Part shown: positions 18,770 through 29,482 of the stretch, in pieces
Numbering within the stretch: position 1 is the first letter of the stretch
Layout of the letters: the number at the start of each line of letters is the position of its first letter
Virus record (IMG/VR): IMGVR_UViG_3300017737_000014
Location: 1-44,501 of that record
Length of the DNA stretch: 44,501 nt
Source of the DNA: a virus
Direction: 5' to 3' (one strand)
Notes under the pieces: generated by a model
What the model was told of the DNA's origin: nothing
The model's input: the letters and a program-made list of their open reading frames with translations, nothing else
The model's database searches: none
Translations under genes and position numbers: made by a program

Positions 18770-20695
18770 ATGGCAAAAAGTTATTACGGTTACGTAGAAA
18801 GAGAGGCCTCTTCAGGGGTAAACTGGGAACAGATAGGTTCAGAGCTAACATCCAAACTAAAACAAGCTGGAGATGAAAGAGCGGCTCGTAGACAAGCTAT
18901 TGATGATGCTTCTAAAGAATACCAAACTACATTAGACGATGCTCCTTCCGGGGATTTTAAACCTGCAAACCAATTTGCATTAGAACACGCTGCATCCGCA
19001 CAACAAGCTCGACTTATGCAAGACAGACTTTTAAAGTCAGGTCTATTGAAATCAAAGGACTATACTATACAGAGACAAAATTTAACTGACGGAACAAATG
19101 AACTATTCGGTTTGTCTAAAGAGTATCAAAAAGAGTACACCGAAAAAATGGCCAGGCTAAAAGCTGGCGAGTCTCAAGAATTAGAAGGATGGTTAATGTC
19201 TCAAATAGAAGGTTTATCTAATTTAAGAAACACCGGAACATATATAAACCCAGAGACAGGGGTTGTAAGTATTTCAAAAGTAGTAGACAAGGATGGCGTA
19301 AGAACCATGAGCGAAGACCCTAATGATTTTATGACTGTTAACCAATTAAGAAACAGGCAAAAAACTAAGTATGACAACTTTAAAGTTGGCGCTACAATGC
19401 AAGCTGAGGCTGATAGACTTGGAAGCTACATAACTACCCTTCGTAGTGCTGGTGGCCCAGGATATTCAGGTCAATTAAAAAAATTGCTTGACCCCACACA
19501 AAGAGGTAAACTTAGTGGAGACCAAGCAAAAGCTGTAGATAGCTTTACAAAGATGGAGGATGATATGATTAACTCTTATATTACAGCAAATCCATTAAAC
19601 GGTTTAGCGGTATTAACAAACTACGTAACTACTAATCCAGAAACAGGGAAACGATACGACCTTACGTTTGACGAGAAGGCTGCTAAAGCAGACCCTAATA
19701 TGATTTTAGTACGTGATGATGGCAGCGGAACGATTGAACCTGTGTTTACTGAAGCTCAATCTAAGGTTGCGTTTGATGCGGTTAGAGCAAACTTCAGAAA
19801 CCAGATTGACCGAGAGGAAACAGTATCTACTTACACTGAACAACAAGAAACTGCTACACAAGAACAAGCTGGAAGGCGTGAAAAAGCAGAAGATAATGCG
19901 CTTAGCTCTTGGAACGACATTGCTTACGGCACTCCAGAAGAAAAGTCTACAGCCATCAATCAATTGCTTGGAACAGATAAAGCCAAAAAATCTGGCGTGA
20001 TAGCTATTGACACTTCAGTACCAGGTGAAGTAGTAGTAACTTACACTGACTCTTCTAAGAACAGAACAATAAACTACGACCCAGATAATATAACTATTCA
20101 AGAGTGGGCTGAGCTTGGTAATGAGATACACGGAGTGGACGATGTGGCTACAGTTCTTGAGCGTTCAGGAGGCGCAAGATTTGTAAAAGATGCAGAAGGC
20201 AATAGAATACCTGCACCATTAGACTTTTCTGAAACTTCCATGACAGATGTGTTCGCAACCAGAGAAGGGAAAACAGAGAGAGAAACTGCTACGCAAACTA
20301 CTACAAGATTGTTAGAAGAAGGTATACCTGATTTAGATTTATCGCAAGAAGAAGAACCTTCTATAGCTTTGCAAAAATACTTTGAATCTAATCCTCCACC
20401 ATTTGGCTTAAAAATAACTGATGTATTTGGCCCCCAACAAAAAAAGGTTGAGGTTAGTGGTACTGTAGCGGGTAAAAAAATAAGCAGAAAATTTGATGTA
20501 AGCAAGCCTGGTGCAATGAAAGAAATAAGAGATTACATTTTATCGCAGACTGATTTAGAGTCACTGGCTTTAGACCCTTCAATTGCAAGTCAAAGAAGAA
20601 ACTTATCATACACACCTCGCTCGCAAAGACAAGCAGGTAGTGGGGATGCCGGAGGAGGCACACCACCTGTAATAAACACATCAGGATATAACTAA
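18770..20695 (+). CDS. Putative internal virion protein, medium
   Basis: 641 residues, highly charged and mostly helical, with no signal peptide or membrane segment. The N-terminal 90 residues (SSGVNWEQIGSELTSKLKQAG, then an ERAARRQAIDDAS helix) resemble the starts of virion-internal proteins. A segment with NTGTYINPETGVVSISKVV at about 150-180 and a low-complexity TQ/E-rich stretch at about 350-375 follow. It stands between the small and giant internal protein candidates with 8- and 4-nt gaps, so the three are very likely one operon. No catalytic motif found. Confidence 0.5.
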   Translation: MAKSYYGYVEREASSGVNWEQIGSELTSKLKQAGDERAARRQAIDDASKEYQTTLDDAPSGDFKPANQFALEHAASAQQARLMQDRLLKSGLLKSKDYTIQRQNLTDGTNELFGLSKEYQKEYTEKMARLKAGESQELEGWLMSQIEGLSNLRNTGTYINPETGVVSISKVVDKDGVRTMSEDPNDFMTVNQLRNRQKTKYDNFKVGATMQAEADRLGSYITTLRSAGGPGYSGQLKKLLDPTQRGKLSGDQAKAVDSFTKMEDDMINSYITANPLNGLAVLTNYVTTNPETGKRYDLTFDEKAAKADPNMILVRDDGSGTIEPVFTEAQSKVAFDAVRANFRNQIDREETVSTYTEQQETATQEQAGRREKAEDNALSSWNDIAYGTPEEKSTAINQLLGTDKAKKSGVIAIDTSVPGEVVVTYTDSSKNRTINYDPDNITIQEWAELGNEIHGVDDVATVLERSGGARFVKDAEGNRIPAPLDFSETSMTDVFATREGKTERETATQTTTRLLEEGIPDLDLSQEEEPSIALQKYFESNPPPFGLKITDVFGPQQKKVEVSGTVAGKKISRKFDVSKPGAMKEIRDYILSQTDLESLALDPSIASQRRNLSYTPRSQRQAGSGDAGGGTPPVINTSGYN

Positions 20696-20699
20696 TAAT

Positions 20700-23600
20700 A
20701 TGAACGAACAAGCTTTTATAGATGCTTATAATATGTTCCTTCAAGGAGGGTACAGAGGGTCTCGTGATGAATTTAGAACTCTGATTGAATCTAATCCAGA
20801 TGCGATGAATGATTCTTTTGAGATTTTTAAAAGCGGTGGATACAATGGTAGTATACAGGACTATCAAGTATTAATCGGCGTAGCTCCTGGTGAAGTAAAA
20901 AAAAAAGACAAGCCCGTTTTGGATTCAGCTGGGGACGCTGGTTTATCGGGGTTATCAGATACTGAGCGTCAAGACACTCAGCAAATATCTTTACAGCCAC
21001 AAGTCGAAGTGGCCCAAGACAACACACGGGTAGCACAGCAAAAATTTATTGACCCGCGCGTAGCCATTGAACAGCAAGAGCAGAGAGATGCTTTTGAGGC
21101 TCAAAGAGAAATAGATATGCAGGCTTTTAAAAAAGAAGAGCAGGCGCAGATTGAGGCTGATGCAGAGGGAAGAGAAAAACAATCACAGGCTTTACTACAA
21201 GACGTTGAGTTTTCAACAGTTTTAAATAACATAGACGCTTCGCTTATAGATATGGAAGAAGAGTCTGTTGTTCCATTTATGATGGACAACTTTCAAAAGT
21301 ACGGATTTACTTTTGAGGAAACAGGCATGGGTGATGCTATGACTGTAACCACTGCTGACGGAAAAGAAACCATAACAATAGACCTTGACCCGTTCCTTTC
21401 AAAAACAGAAGTGCTGGAGTCTAAAAAATTAAAAGACTTTATTACACAGTTTGCGATTGAATCGGAAGAGGTAACTCCAGAGGAAAGTCTTAACCAAAAA
21501 GCTATGCGTGCACAGCAAATGCGTAAGTATGCAAGGCTTAATGCGGATGGCTCACAATCAAGTGTATTATTCACTTCCTTTGAAGAAGATGGAAAGCATA
21601 AGGTTATTCCAACCTTATTTCCAAAAGACCCTAACTTATACGGCTCTAATAAAAACACTTGGCTTGAGCTGGGGTTTGATGAAGCTAAAAAATTAGCGGA
21701 AGAAAGAGGGGAAGTTTTTGAGTTTGAAACTGAGGAAGAGGCTCAAGAGTTTGCAGAAGGTTCTTGGAAAGATAGACACTCTTCAGATGCTTTAGGAAAC
21801 TCAGTATTTGGCGAAGAGGGGTATGACTTTTCTTCAGAAAAAAAACAGTATCAAAATTATTTAGATGTTCGAGATAAAATAGATTTTATTGAGGCAGAAC
21901 AAGCTGAGTTTGGCACAGAATATTTGTCAGAATTAACAGAGGAGGAGCGTAAAAAATATGGCAATCTTTATGTAAATGGAATCATGCGTGATGACATTGG
22001 TGTGGTTTTAAAGGAATTGAAAGAACAAGAAGACACTTTGTTTGATTTGGTTATGGATGATGACAAAGTAAGATTGCGAGAGAAGTTAGATGTCGAGCTT
22101 GACAAAAAATATAACGCTATAGCACAAACAGCAGCTCGCTCAAACAATTATGCTGACCTATCTTTAGATAATTTAAACCTTCAATCATTACAAACATTTG
22201 GCGTAGGCTTAGACCAGTTAAACACTATTGTACCTAAAGACGATACTGAAGCTAAATTAATTGAAGCGCTATCTGTACAAGCTACAGAGGCTAAAACACT
22301 AAAAACAAACGCCGCACAAAAATATGAACAAGCATTAACATTCTACGATGCTAAGCATGACCAAACTATTAGAGGAGAGTTTGAGGACAACTGGGCAGCG
22401 GTATCGTCAGAACTTAAAAAAGGACTGGACAATGGTAATGCCGCAGAGGTAATACTACAACTGTCAACAGGAATGGCTTTTGATTTCGAAAAATTAGACA
22501 TCAACAACCCGGATGATGTAAAGAAAGCTGCCAAGATGATTGCTCTTTTAAAAGGTAAGGCCGCTGAAAAGAAAGATGCTCGTGTCATGTCAAGATGGAA
22601 TAGAGCCAAAGGATTTAAAGAAACTTTTCAAGTTGTAAAGGATAACCCATTGGAGTTAAGTTTGGCATTGGCTATGAACTCAATAGGGCTTATGCTTCCA
22701 TACGGGATAGAATTTATTACATCGGGCGCTTTGGGCGGGATAGCAACAGGCGCAACTTATGGAGCTGCTGCCGGAGCTGCTGTCGGTGGTGTAGGTGCTG
22801 CACCAGGCGCTGTTGCAGGAGCAATCGCAGGGTTAGCAAAAGGCTTGAGGGCTGGATTTGCAGCAACATCTTTTGCGATGGAGTATAGCAATGCTTTTTT
22901 TGACGCAATGCAGGCTCAAGGATTAAACCCTTTAGACCCTCAAGATGTAGAAGACGCTGTAATGAGTGAAGAAATTTGGGCGGTAACAAAACAAAGGGGT
23001 GTAGCAAGAGGTGTCCCTATTGCTGTTGTAGATTATATATCTTTTGGATTAGCAGGTAAGATATTTAAAGCGGGAACATTTGCAAGCAGAGGCCGAAGAG
23101 CAGTAACCATGCTTGCAGAAAGGGGTGTATATGACCCCATTGCAGAATCAACTGGTGAAGCTTTAGCTCAAATAAATGTGGGTGATGAGATAGATTGGAA
23201 AGAGATAGCCGCAGAAGGGCTCGGAGGTTTTGGAAACAACTCTTCTGGTATGGCTGTCAACACTTTTGTCGATACCCGTAAACTAAGCAACATTGAATTG
23301 GCTGATGCTTTGACTGATGTTACATTTGTGGCTGACCAAAAAAATAGTGGCACACAAATATCAAACTGGGCAACTCGCATGGAGCGACTTGGACAGATTG
23401 ATGCCGAGCAAAACCAAAGGATACAGGAAAACTTAGGGCTGTCTAAAGACGCAGATAATCTTTTAGATTTAGGTAGAGCTAAAAACAAACCTATAAACAG
23501 GGAGTTAAAAGGTCGTGTGATGCAACTACTTGCTGCAAGAGAAGAGTACAGCGCAACCGCCAACAGAAAATCAGTGTTTGGTAAACAAATAGCTGACATA

Positions 23601-26600
23601 AACAATGAGCTTGAATACATAGCTCAGAATAAAAAATTATTACCTACAGAACAAAGAGCTTTATTAGAAGGTATATTTGAGCCGACTGCTGAGGTTCGTC
23701 AAGACGTGGGTAGATATCGTATTGATGGCAAGCGTGTGACCAGAGAAAAGTTTATAAAATATATAAATAAAAATTCAAAAGAGCGTTTGTTAACTAAAAT
23801 GCTTACTATTGATAACGATGAAGAAGTTAATAACCTTGTAAAAAATAAATTAGATGCCGTTCAAGTCAGAGAAACAGAGACGGTGGATGTGGGCGAACAA
23901 GCCAGAGATGGCCAAGAAGTGGGAGAAGGAGTACCCCAACTCGAAGCCGCGCAACCTGAGACCACCGAAACGCAAGATACTACCATAGAAATAGAAACTA
24001 AAATTAAAGATGATGCAAAACAAACAAGTGAAACCCCAGCAGGAAGCAGATTATTCAGCGAGCCCGTTAAGGATGCGAGCTCAATTGCTCAAAGAACTGC
24101 AGAAAGAACAGGAGTTGATTTCAAAGAAGCAGAGAGACTAAGTAAAATTGACGAAGACAGAGCCAGGAGGATAGCTCAAACTTATGAGAAGTTAGAGTCC
24201 AACCCTCAAGACCCTGAAGTTCAGAGCTCCTACAGAGCTTTGATTGATGAAACAGTAGAGCAGTATAATGACATTATATCAGAAGGATATACCATTGAGC
24301 TTGTTGATGAGAACCCCTACAATAATTCAGCTGAAATGTTACGGGATGTTAATGAGAATAAAACATTAAAAATATTTTCTACTGAATCAGGGTTTGGAAC
24401 TGAAGGAGTTACCGATACAGACAGGGCTAATAATTTAATGTTAGAAAGCACCACGTTTGTAGACAAGAATGGAAGACCTATGTTGGCGAATGATGTCTTT
24501 AGGTTTGTTCACGACTTCTTTGGACACGGCACATTGGGCAATAGCTTTGGGCCTATTGGTGAGGAAAACGCCTGGAACGTACACTCAAGAATGTATTCTC
24601 CTTTGGCAAGACGAGCCATGACCACAGAGACACGAGGGCAAAACTCTTGGGTAAACTTTTCTGGAGTAAACAACAAAGCTCAAGATTTAATAAACGACTC
24701 AAGAGCATTAAGAAAAGAAGGTAAGTTTGAAGAAGCACAAGCCAAGGTAGATGAAGCTATGAAGCTGTTTAAGTTTGCTGACCAAAAGAACGCTCTAATG
24801 CCAGAGGAGTTTGTTCAGTTAGACGAGGAGGTTGATGTTAAGCCTACTGAAGCTCAAAGCTTAGAGGCTATTGTAGAGCCGGGTAGACCTCAACAAGAAC
24901 AAACAACTGAACAACTAACACTTGAGATAGACCAAACAAAGGGTAGGCGTGGGATAAATCAAACTGAATTTTTTGTAGAGGCCGCTAATGAAAACGTAGA
25001 TAACGCAAATAAGCTGACTGCGTTTATGGGTAAAGTATTCCCTGGTGTTGTTATTTCTACTGACCAACAGACGTTTGACGAAGTAGTAACTTCTGCCCAA
25101 GTACAAAAGTATAGTGTGGGTGAAAATATTATTTATGGTATGACTGTTAATGGTGACATATATATCAACCCACAAGTTCATAATAGCGAATCTAAAATGT
25201 TTAACACCGCCATTCACGAAATGGGTCACGTGTGGGTAAAGCATTTAAAGACTACAGAAAAGGGTCGTGCTATTTACAATCAGGGTATTACACTTGTAAA
25301 AGAAACTCCGTTATATTCTGAGCAATTAAAAAAATATAAAGGAGACGAGACCAGGGCCGCTGAAGAGGCTATGGCTATTCTTATTGGAGACAAGGGGCAG
25401 TCTATAGCTGACGCTGCTGTAAAAAGTAAATTCCAACAATGGCTTGCTGGTATGTGGAACTATATCAAGTCACAGTTTAAAATGTCTAAAGACTTAAGTG
25501 TTGATGAAATTCAAGACATGAATCTTGACGGGTTTATCGGTACTGCGCTTGCAGATATATTTTCAGGTAGAGAAATAAAACTAACAGACCAACAGCTTAC
25601 TGAACTTAAAGATGCTGACGTTGCGTTTAGTAGCGGAGTGTCAATGGAACAAATAATAACAACAGGTAGACAAAACGGATTTACTGACGCCAGTATAAAA
25701 GAGGTGCTTATAGGTAGAGGTTTTAACAAGACCGACATAAACACAGCTATGGAGGTTAAGGTAAACGATATCGTAATGCCTAAAGAGTTTAGTCGTGTTG
25801 AAGGTGGAGTACAAGAAGCTACTAAATTATTTGAGGATGTCAGGAATGATTTGAATGAGTTTACTACAGATGAAACCTCTATGTCTGAAGTCAGACAGAA
25901 AGGCTTAGACTTAATGAAAGCTCACCCAGTGTATCAAGCACAGCCGGAGCAGGTTCAGATGGAGCTTTTAAGCGCCTTTGACAGAACTATAGGTACACGA
26001 GCCAACCCTACTGTACAAAAAGAAATATCGTCCATTAGAAAGGCTCTGAGGGAGCGTAAGGCTGGACAAAAATTAGTTAAAGAAACGCAAGCTAAACTTA
26101 CTGCGTTTATTAAAAGTGCATTACCTGTTTCAAATACATATACTCAGGCACAAATCAATAAGCTTATTAGGCGTGTAGCCAAGGCTACTACTGACACACT
26201 GCAAGCTGACGCTGAGTTTGTATTCAAAATAGTAGAGCAACAACAGAACAAGATAAAGAATGCTATACTAAAGGATATGCTTAAGGTTGTAAGGACTAAA
26301 GCAAAGGCTGCATTCTCGGAGTCTGGAAAGAGAAGAGCTAAAGGATTAAGCAAAGAAGGTCAATCTTATTTCGGGCAAGTGCAAAAAGTATTAAAGGCCG
26401 CAATGACAAATGATGTTGAGGCAATGAACGACCTGCGCCAAACTCTGATAGACAATGACTCAAAGATAAATGAGCTAATAGAGAAGAGACGTAATGGAGA
26501 AGCCATTACTCAAAGAGAACAAGACTTAGTTTTCTTAGCTATGGCAATGGATAACTTTGGAGATGTAATGAATATGGACTTAGCTCAAGTTCAAGAGCTT

Positions 26601-29114
26601 ATGTCTATGGTTAATAATATTAAAGCCTCATCTATAGCTACGTTTAAATCCAGAAGGATGGAGCGTGTGCAAAAATATAGAGAGCAGTCTGACCAGGCAA
26701 CGGAACAAATTAAAGACACTAACCCAGAGTTATTTGACGAGGAAGGAAACTTGTTGACGCAACAAGAATTAAGTCAAAAAAGAAAAGTAGTTCAAGAGCA
26801 TTTTAAAAAGTTTAAAATCGGTCAAGGATTAATTGCTCTTTCAAAAGAAATGCTTTTCAAAAACACTAAAGAATTTTTAAGACAATCAACAATGTTCTTG
26901 AAACACTTGGGTACTCTTACAAATTTAGTTGACAGGGTAACCAAGAACAAATCTATATTTACAGACAAGGTATATCGCTCTCTTAATAGAATGGACAACG
27001 ACTACAACGCCGGGGTGTTTGAATCTGAAGACAAAATGAATACTATAGCAAATAGTATTGACGGAATAACAAAAGGGTATAATCAAATAAAAAGAATGAT
27101 ACCCACCGATGTGTTTACTCTAAATGTAAAAAACACAAAAACAGGGCGAGTCCGTAAAGATAAGTTTAGCGGTGACCAGCTTATGCGTATTTATGCTTTA
27201 AGTAAAAATGATGTTCAAAGAGAAAAGCTTATAGCTCAAATAGGAGAGGAAGGCATACAACAAGTAGAAGAAAGCTTAACGCCTGAGCTAAAGGAGTTTG
27301 TAGATAAAACTGTAGACTTTTTAAGCAATGAATATTATGAGGGAGTAAATTCTGTATACTCTCAAATGAATGATATAAACTTAGGGTATGTAGAAAATTA
27401 TTTTCCAACCATCACGGAAACAGACAAACTTCCTGAAAACTCAATAAATGAGGGAGATTTTGATGGGATATTCAACGCTGAAACAGCGCCAGCTTTAAAA
27501 GAAAGAACTGATAGAACATCAGACATAGACTTAGATGTTGCTGATTTTACCTCTGCATTAGACAACCATTTCCAAACCATGGAAAAATATAAGTCTTATG
27601 CTGAAGGAACAAAAATGCTTAATGCTTTCTTTCAAATACCAGCCGTGGACACTTTATTGACTGAGATGGGCATACTAAGGAACATGAAGAAGGCTGTTAA
27701 CTTTGCAGTCAACCCAAATGCAGGGATGAAAGATAGTCTAAGCATCAAAGCATTAGATGTGTTGCAAGTAAAATTTACCGGGTTTGCTTTAGCTTTTAAA
27801 GCCATACAAATATTAAAGCAAGCTACATCTTTTGTAAACGCATATTCAGATTATTCTTATTTTCCTAAAGACTCCAAAACACCTCAGCCTTTAAGAAGCG
27901 CATTAGACCTGCCAATGTTTATGATTGACGGGGCTAAGGTTGTTCTTAGCCTGGCCAAAGATTTAGTTGGAAAGGATGGTGCTATACACCAAGCTATGGA
28001 AATTTCCCCTACGTTTAGAAAAAGAATTGCACAGGGGTTGGAGGGAGATATTCATGGATTAGAGAGTGGCTCAAAAACTTTTAGGCCTGTATCCAAATCA
28101 AACACAAAGGTTGGTAGAGCCATTAGGCTTTTTAAAACAGCTGCTGCTTCTCCTACTATAATCGGAGATGTTCTCGGAGTTATGGGATATATGATTAACT
28201 ACAAAAGAAATATAGCTAACGGCATGAGCAAAGCCGAAGCGGTAGAAGCGTTCAATGATTACAACGCGACACAGCAATCACGTAGAGGGGCTGATAAGAT
28301 ACCATTGCAAATGAATAGTAATGCACTTCAAAGAACTTTTACTATGTTTGGCAGCACTTTATTCTTGCAGATAAACAAAGTAATGCAGTCCGGAACTAAT
28401 ATAATAAGAGCGGCAAAGGATAGAAAATTTCCTCGTGTTAAAGATGCAAGAGATTTTTATATAAACCTTGCGGTTGCCAACGTTCTTTTTGTTGGAGTTT
28501 CAAACATAGCTAAGTTTGTCAAGGGCGATGAAGAAGATAAAGAAGCGGCTATAAAAAAGATGTTAGAGGCAATGACGGGTATGAATTTAGCTTATCAGAT
28601 ACCTTTAGTCGGGGGGGTTGTTGAAGGTTTTGATGTGGCAGGCAAGATAATAGCCGCAGCAAAGGGAGAAGAATATAAGAGAGGAAAAATATATGACGAT
28701 AATATCGTTAACCCTATTGAATCCGTGATGCGTAAAATAAAAAAGGCCATGGCAAATGAAGAAGGCTTCTTTAAATCACAAATACTCCCTATAATGGAAG
28801 TAGTTATTGGAGCGCAGGTAGACCCGTTTATTGGCTTAGCTAACTTGTTTAGCGAAGACGCTACCCCCGAAGAGTTTGAGGACAATATGTATGACGTGAT
28901 TGGTATATCTCCATCTTATCGTCCAGAGAAAGACAAATCCAAGAAAAAGCCCATGAGCAAAACTGATATGAAAAAATTCTTCCCTCAGACATACGATGAC
29001 TTGTATGGCCCCCAAGGTTCTTTAAGGGAGGTTGAAGAAGTCAAAAGAGAAATAGCAAGAGAGAAAAGACAACGAAAAAAAGAACTGAAAGAAGAGATAT
29101 ATGGTAATCAATAA
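20700..29114 (+). CDS. Giant multidomain virion protein with zinc metallopeptidase motif
   Basis: 2804 residues. In order: two related short motifs at 5-60 (FIDAYNMFLQGGYRGSRDEF and the GGYNGSIQDYQ region). A conserved phage segment at about 270-365 contains FTSFEEDGKHKVIPTLFPKD. A Gly/Ala-zipper hydrophobic stretch at about 650-720 could insert in a membrane. A domain at about 1265-1315 has FVHDFFGHGTLGNSFGP and TETRGQNSWVNFSG. A zincin motif H1506-E-M-G-H1510 lies within NTAIHEMGHVWVKHL. Long helical regions to about 2350 follow, then hydrophobic segments near 2360 and 2590 and a very basic C-terminus. Giant proteins of this kind are carried in podovirus heads and ejected with DNA; the peptidase could open peptidoglycan crosslinks or cleave other virion proteins. 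The 3' end overlaps the convergent gene by 7 nt. Confidence 0.7.
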   Translation: MNEQAFIDAYNMFLQGGYRGSRDEFRTLIESNPDAMNDSFEIFKSGGYNGSIQDYQVLIGVAPGEVKKKDKPVLDSAGDAGLSGLSDTERQDTQQISLQPQVEVAQDNTRVAQQKFIDPRVAIEQQEQRDAFEAQREIDMQAFKKEEQAQIEADAEGREKQSQALLQDVEFSTVLNNIDASLIDMEEESVVPFMMDNFQKYGFTFEETGMGDAMTVTTADGKETITIDLDPFLSKTEVLESKKLKDFITQFAIESEEVTPEESLNQKAMRAQQMRKYARLNADGSQSSVLFTSFEEDGKHKVIPTLFPKDPNLYGSNKNTWLELGFDEAKKLAEERGEVFEFETEEEAQEFAEGSWKDRHSSDALGNSVFGEEGYDFSSEKKQYQNYLDVRDKIDFIEAEQAEFGTEYLSELTEEERKKYGNLYVNGIMRDDIGVVLKELKEQEDTLFDLVMDDDKVRLREKLDVELDKKYNAIAQTAARSNNYADLSLDNLNLQSLQTFGVGLDQLNTIVPKDDTEAKLIEALSVQATEAKTLKTNAAQKYEQALTFYDAKHDQTIRGEFEDNWAAVSSELKKGLDNGNAAEVILQLSTGMAFDFEKLDINNPDDVKKAAKMIALLKGKAAEKKDARVMSRWNRAKGFKETFQVVKDNPLELSLALAMNSIGLMLPYGIEFITSGALGGIATGATYGAAAGAAVGGVGAAPGAVAGAIAGLAKGLRAGFAATSFAMEYSNAFFDAMQAQGLNPLDPQDVEDAVMSEEIWAVTKQRGVARGVPIAVVDYISFGLAGKIFKAGTFASRGRRAVTMLAERGVYDPIAESTGEALAQINVGDEIDWKEIAAEGLGGFGNNSSGMAVNTFVDTRKLSNIELADALTDVTFVADQKNSGTQISNWATRMERLGQIDAEQNQRIQENLGLSKDADNLLDLGRAKNKPINRELKGRVMQLLAAREEYSATANRKSVFGKQIADINNELEYIAQNKKLLPTEQRALLEGIFEPTAEVRQDVGRYRIDGKRVTREKFIKYINKNSKERLLTKMLTIDNDEEVNNLVKNKLDAVQVRETETVDVGEQARDGQEVGEGVPQLEAAQPETTETQDTTIEIETKIKDDAKQTSETPAGSRLFSEPVKDASSIAQRTAERTGVDFKEAERLSKIDEDRARRIAQTYEKLESNPQDPEVQSSYRALIDETVEQYNDIISEGYTIELVDENPYNNSAEMLRDVNENKTLKIFSTESGFGTEGVTDTDRANNLMLESTTFVDKNGRPMLANDVFRFVHDFFGHGTLGNSFGPIGEENAWNVHSRMYSPLARRAMTTETRGQNSWVNFSGVNNKAQDLINDSRALRKEGKFEEAQAKVDEAMKLFKFADQKNALMPEEFVQLDEEVDVKPTEAQSLEAIVEPGRPQQEQTTEQLTLEIDQTKGRRGINQTEFFVEAANENVDNANKLTAFMGKVFPGVVISTDQQTFDEVVTSAQVQKYSVGENIIYGMTVNGDIYINPQVHNSESKMFNTAIHEMGHVWVKHLKTTEKGRAIYNQGITLVKETPLYSEQLKKYKGDETRAAEEAMAILIGDKGQSIADAAVKSKFQQWLAGMWNYIKSQFKMSKDLSVDEIQDMNLDGFIGTALADIFSGREIKLTDQQLTELKDADVAFSSGVSMEQIITTGRQNGFTDASIKEVLIGRGFNKTDINTAMEVKVNDIVMPKEFSRVEGGVQEATKLFEDVRNDLNEFTTDETSMSEVRQKGLDLMKAHPVYQAQPEQVQMELLSAFDRTIGTRANPTVQKEISSIRKALRERKAGQKLVKETQAKLTAFIKSALPVSNTYTQAQINKLIRRVAKATTDTLQADAEFVFKIVEQQQNKIKNAILKDMLKVVRTKAKAAFSESGKRRAKGLSKEGQSYFGQVQKVLKAAMTNDVEAMNDLRQTLIDNDSKINELIEKRRNGEAITQREQDLVFLAMAMDNFGDVMNMDLAQVQELMSMVNNIKASSIATFKSRRMERVQKYREQSDQATEQIKDTNPELFDEEGNLLTQQELSQKRKVVQEHFKKFKIGQGLIALSKEMLFKNTKEFLRQSTMFLKHLGTLTNLVDRVTKNKSIFTDKVYRSLNRMDNDYNAGVFESEDKMNTIANSIDGITKGYNQIKRMIPTDVFTLNVKNTKTGRVRKDKFSGDQLMRIYALSKNDVQREKLIAQIGEEGIQQVEESLTPELKEFVDKTVDFLSNEYYEGVNSVYSQMNDINLGYVENYFPTITETDKLPENSINEGDFDGIFNAETAPALKERTDRTSDIDLDVADFTSALDNHFQTMEKYKSYAEGTKMLNAFFQIPAVDTLLTEMGILRNMKKAVNFAVNPNAGMKDSLSIKALDVLQVKFTGFALAFKAIQILKQATSFVNAYSDYSYFPKDSKTPQPLRSALDLPMFMIDGAKVVLSLAKDLVGKDGAIHQAMEISPTFRKRIAQGLEGDIHGLESGSKTFRPVSKSNTKVGRAIRLFKTAAASPTIIGDVLGVMGYMINYKRNIANGMSKAEAVEAFNDYNATQQSRRGADKIPLQMNSNALQRTFTMFGSTLFLQINKVMQSGTNIIRAAKDRKFPRVKDARDFYINLAVANVLFVGVSNIAKFVKGDEEDKEAAIKKMLEAMTGMNLAYQIPLVGGVVEGFDVAGKIIAAAKGEEYKRGKIYDDNIVNPIESVMRKIKKAMANEEGFFKSQILPIMEVVIGAQVDPFIGLANLFSEDATPEEFEDNMYDVIGISPSYRPEKDKSKKKPMSKTDMKKFFPQTYDDLYGPQGSLREVEEVKREIAREKRQRKKELKEEIYGNQ

Positions 29115-29482
29115 TACCTTGCGTACTTAAATAATTTTTGCTTACCATAGAATACATATAGCTCTGAGTTTAGCTCGCTGTCACCGTACCACTTTACTTC
29201 TCCGGTAACATCATTAATCTTTGCGTACATTATACCATCTAAGCATGACCAGATTATAACGGGGTTCAATCTTTTGGATGAAAGTTTGTATAGTTTTTGT
29301 AAACTAATTTTAAGAGGGTAACAATCTTTTAATGTGCGGCTTGTTTCTATTACCTCTATATAGGCTATTAAACTTTTCTTTTCATTATATACCCTGAAGT
29401 CTACATCGCTGTCTGAAAGCCTGGTGAAACTACCTTTAAATCTATCTGTAAAGGTTGTGATTGCTTTTAGTTTAGGGTTCAT
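29108..29482 (-). CDS. Conserved small phage protein, possibly nuclease-fold, function unknown
   Basis: 124 residues, last gene of the leftward module. A segment with DVDFRVYNEKKSLIAYIEVIE at about 25-46 has the D...(hydrophobic)-x-E-V spacing seen in PD-(D/E)XK proteins. The usual lysine is absent (EVIE), so a nuclease call would be speculative. The rest includes LNPVIIWSCLDGIMYAKIN. Its ATG overlaps the stop of the metallophosphoesterase (TAATG), so the two are coupled. Its 3' end overlaps the giant virion gene on the other strand. Confidence 0.55.
   Translation of the reverse strand: MNPKLKAITTFTDRFKGSFTRLSDSDVDFRVYNEKKSLIAYIEVIETSRTLKDCYPLKISLQKLYKLSSKRLNPVIIWSCLDGIMYAKINDVTGEVKWYGDSELNSELYVFYGKQKLFKYARYY

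Noticed and set aside
20098-20867. Two minus-strand open frames across the internal protein genes
   Set aside because: Same reasoning: they overlap convincing coding sequence on the plus strand and have shadow-like composition.
20962-20979. Possible degenerate palindrome TGAGCGTCAAGACACTCA
   Set aside because: Only the right arm resembles the dispersed repeat and the left arm has mismatches; may be chance.
23168-23620. 150-codon minus-strand open frame inside the giant virion gene
   Set aside because: Antisense shadow: hydrophobic and Ser/Leu-rich as expected from reverse reading of a charged helical gene, with no leader or promoter.
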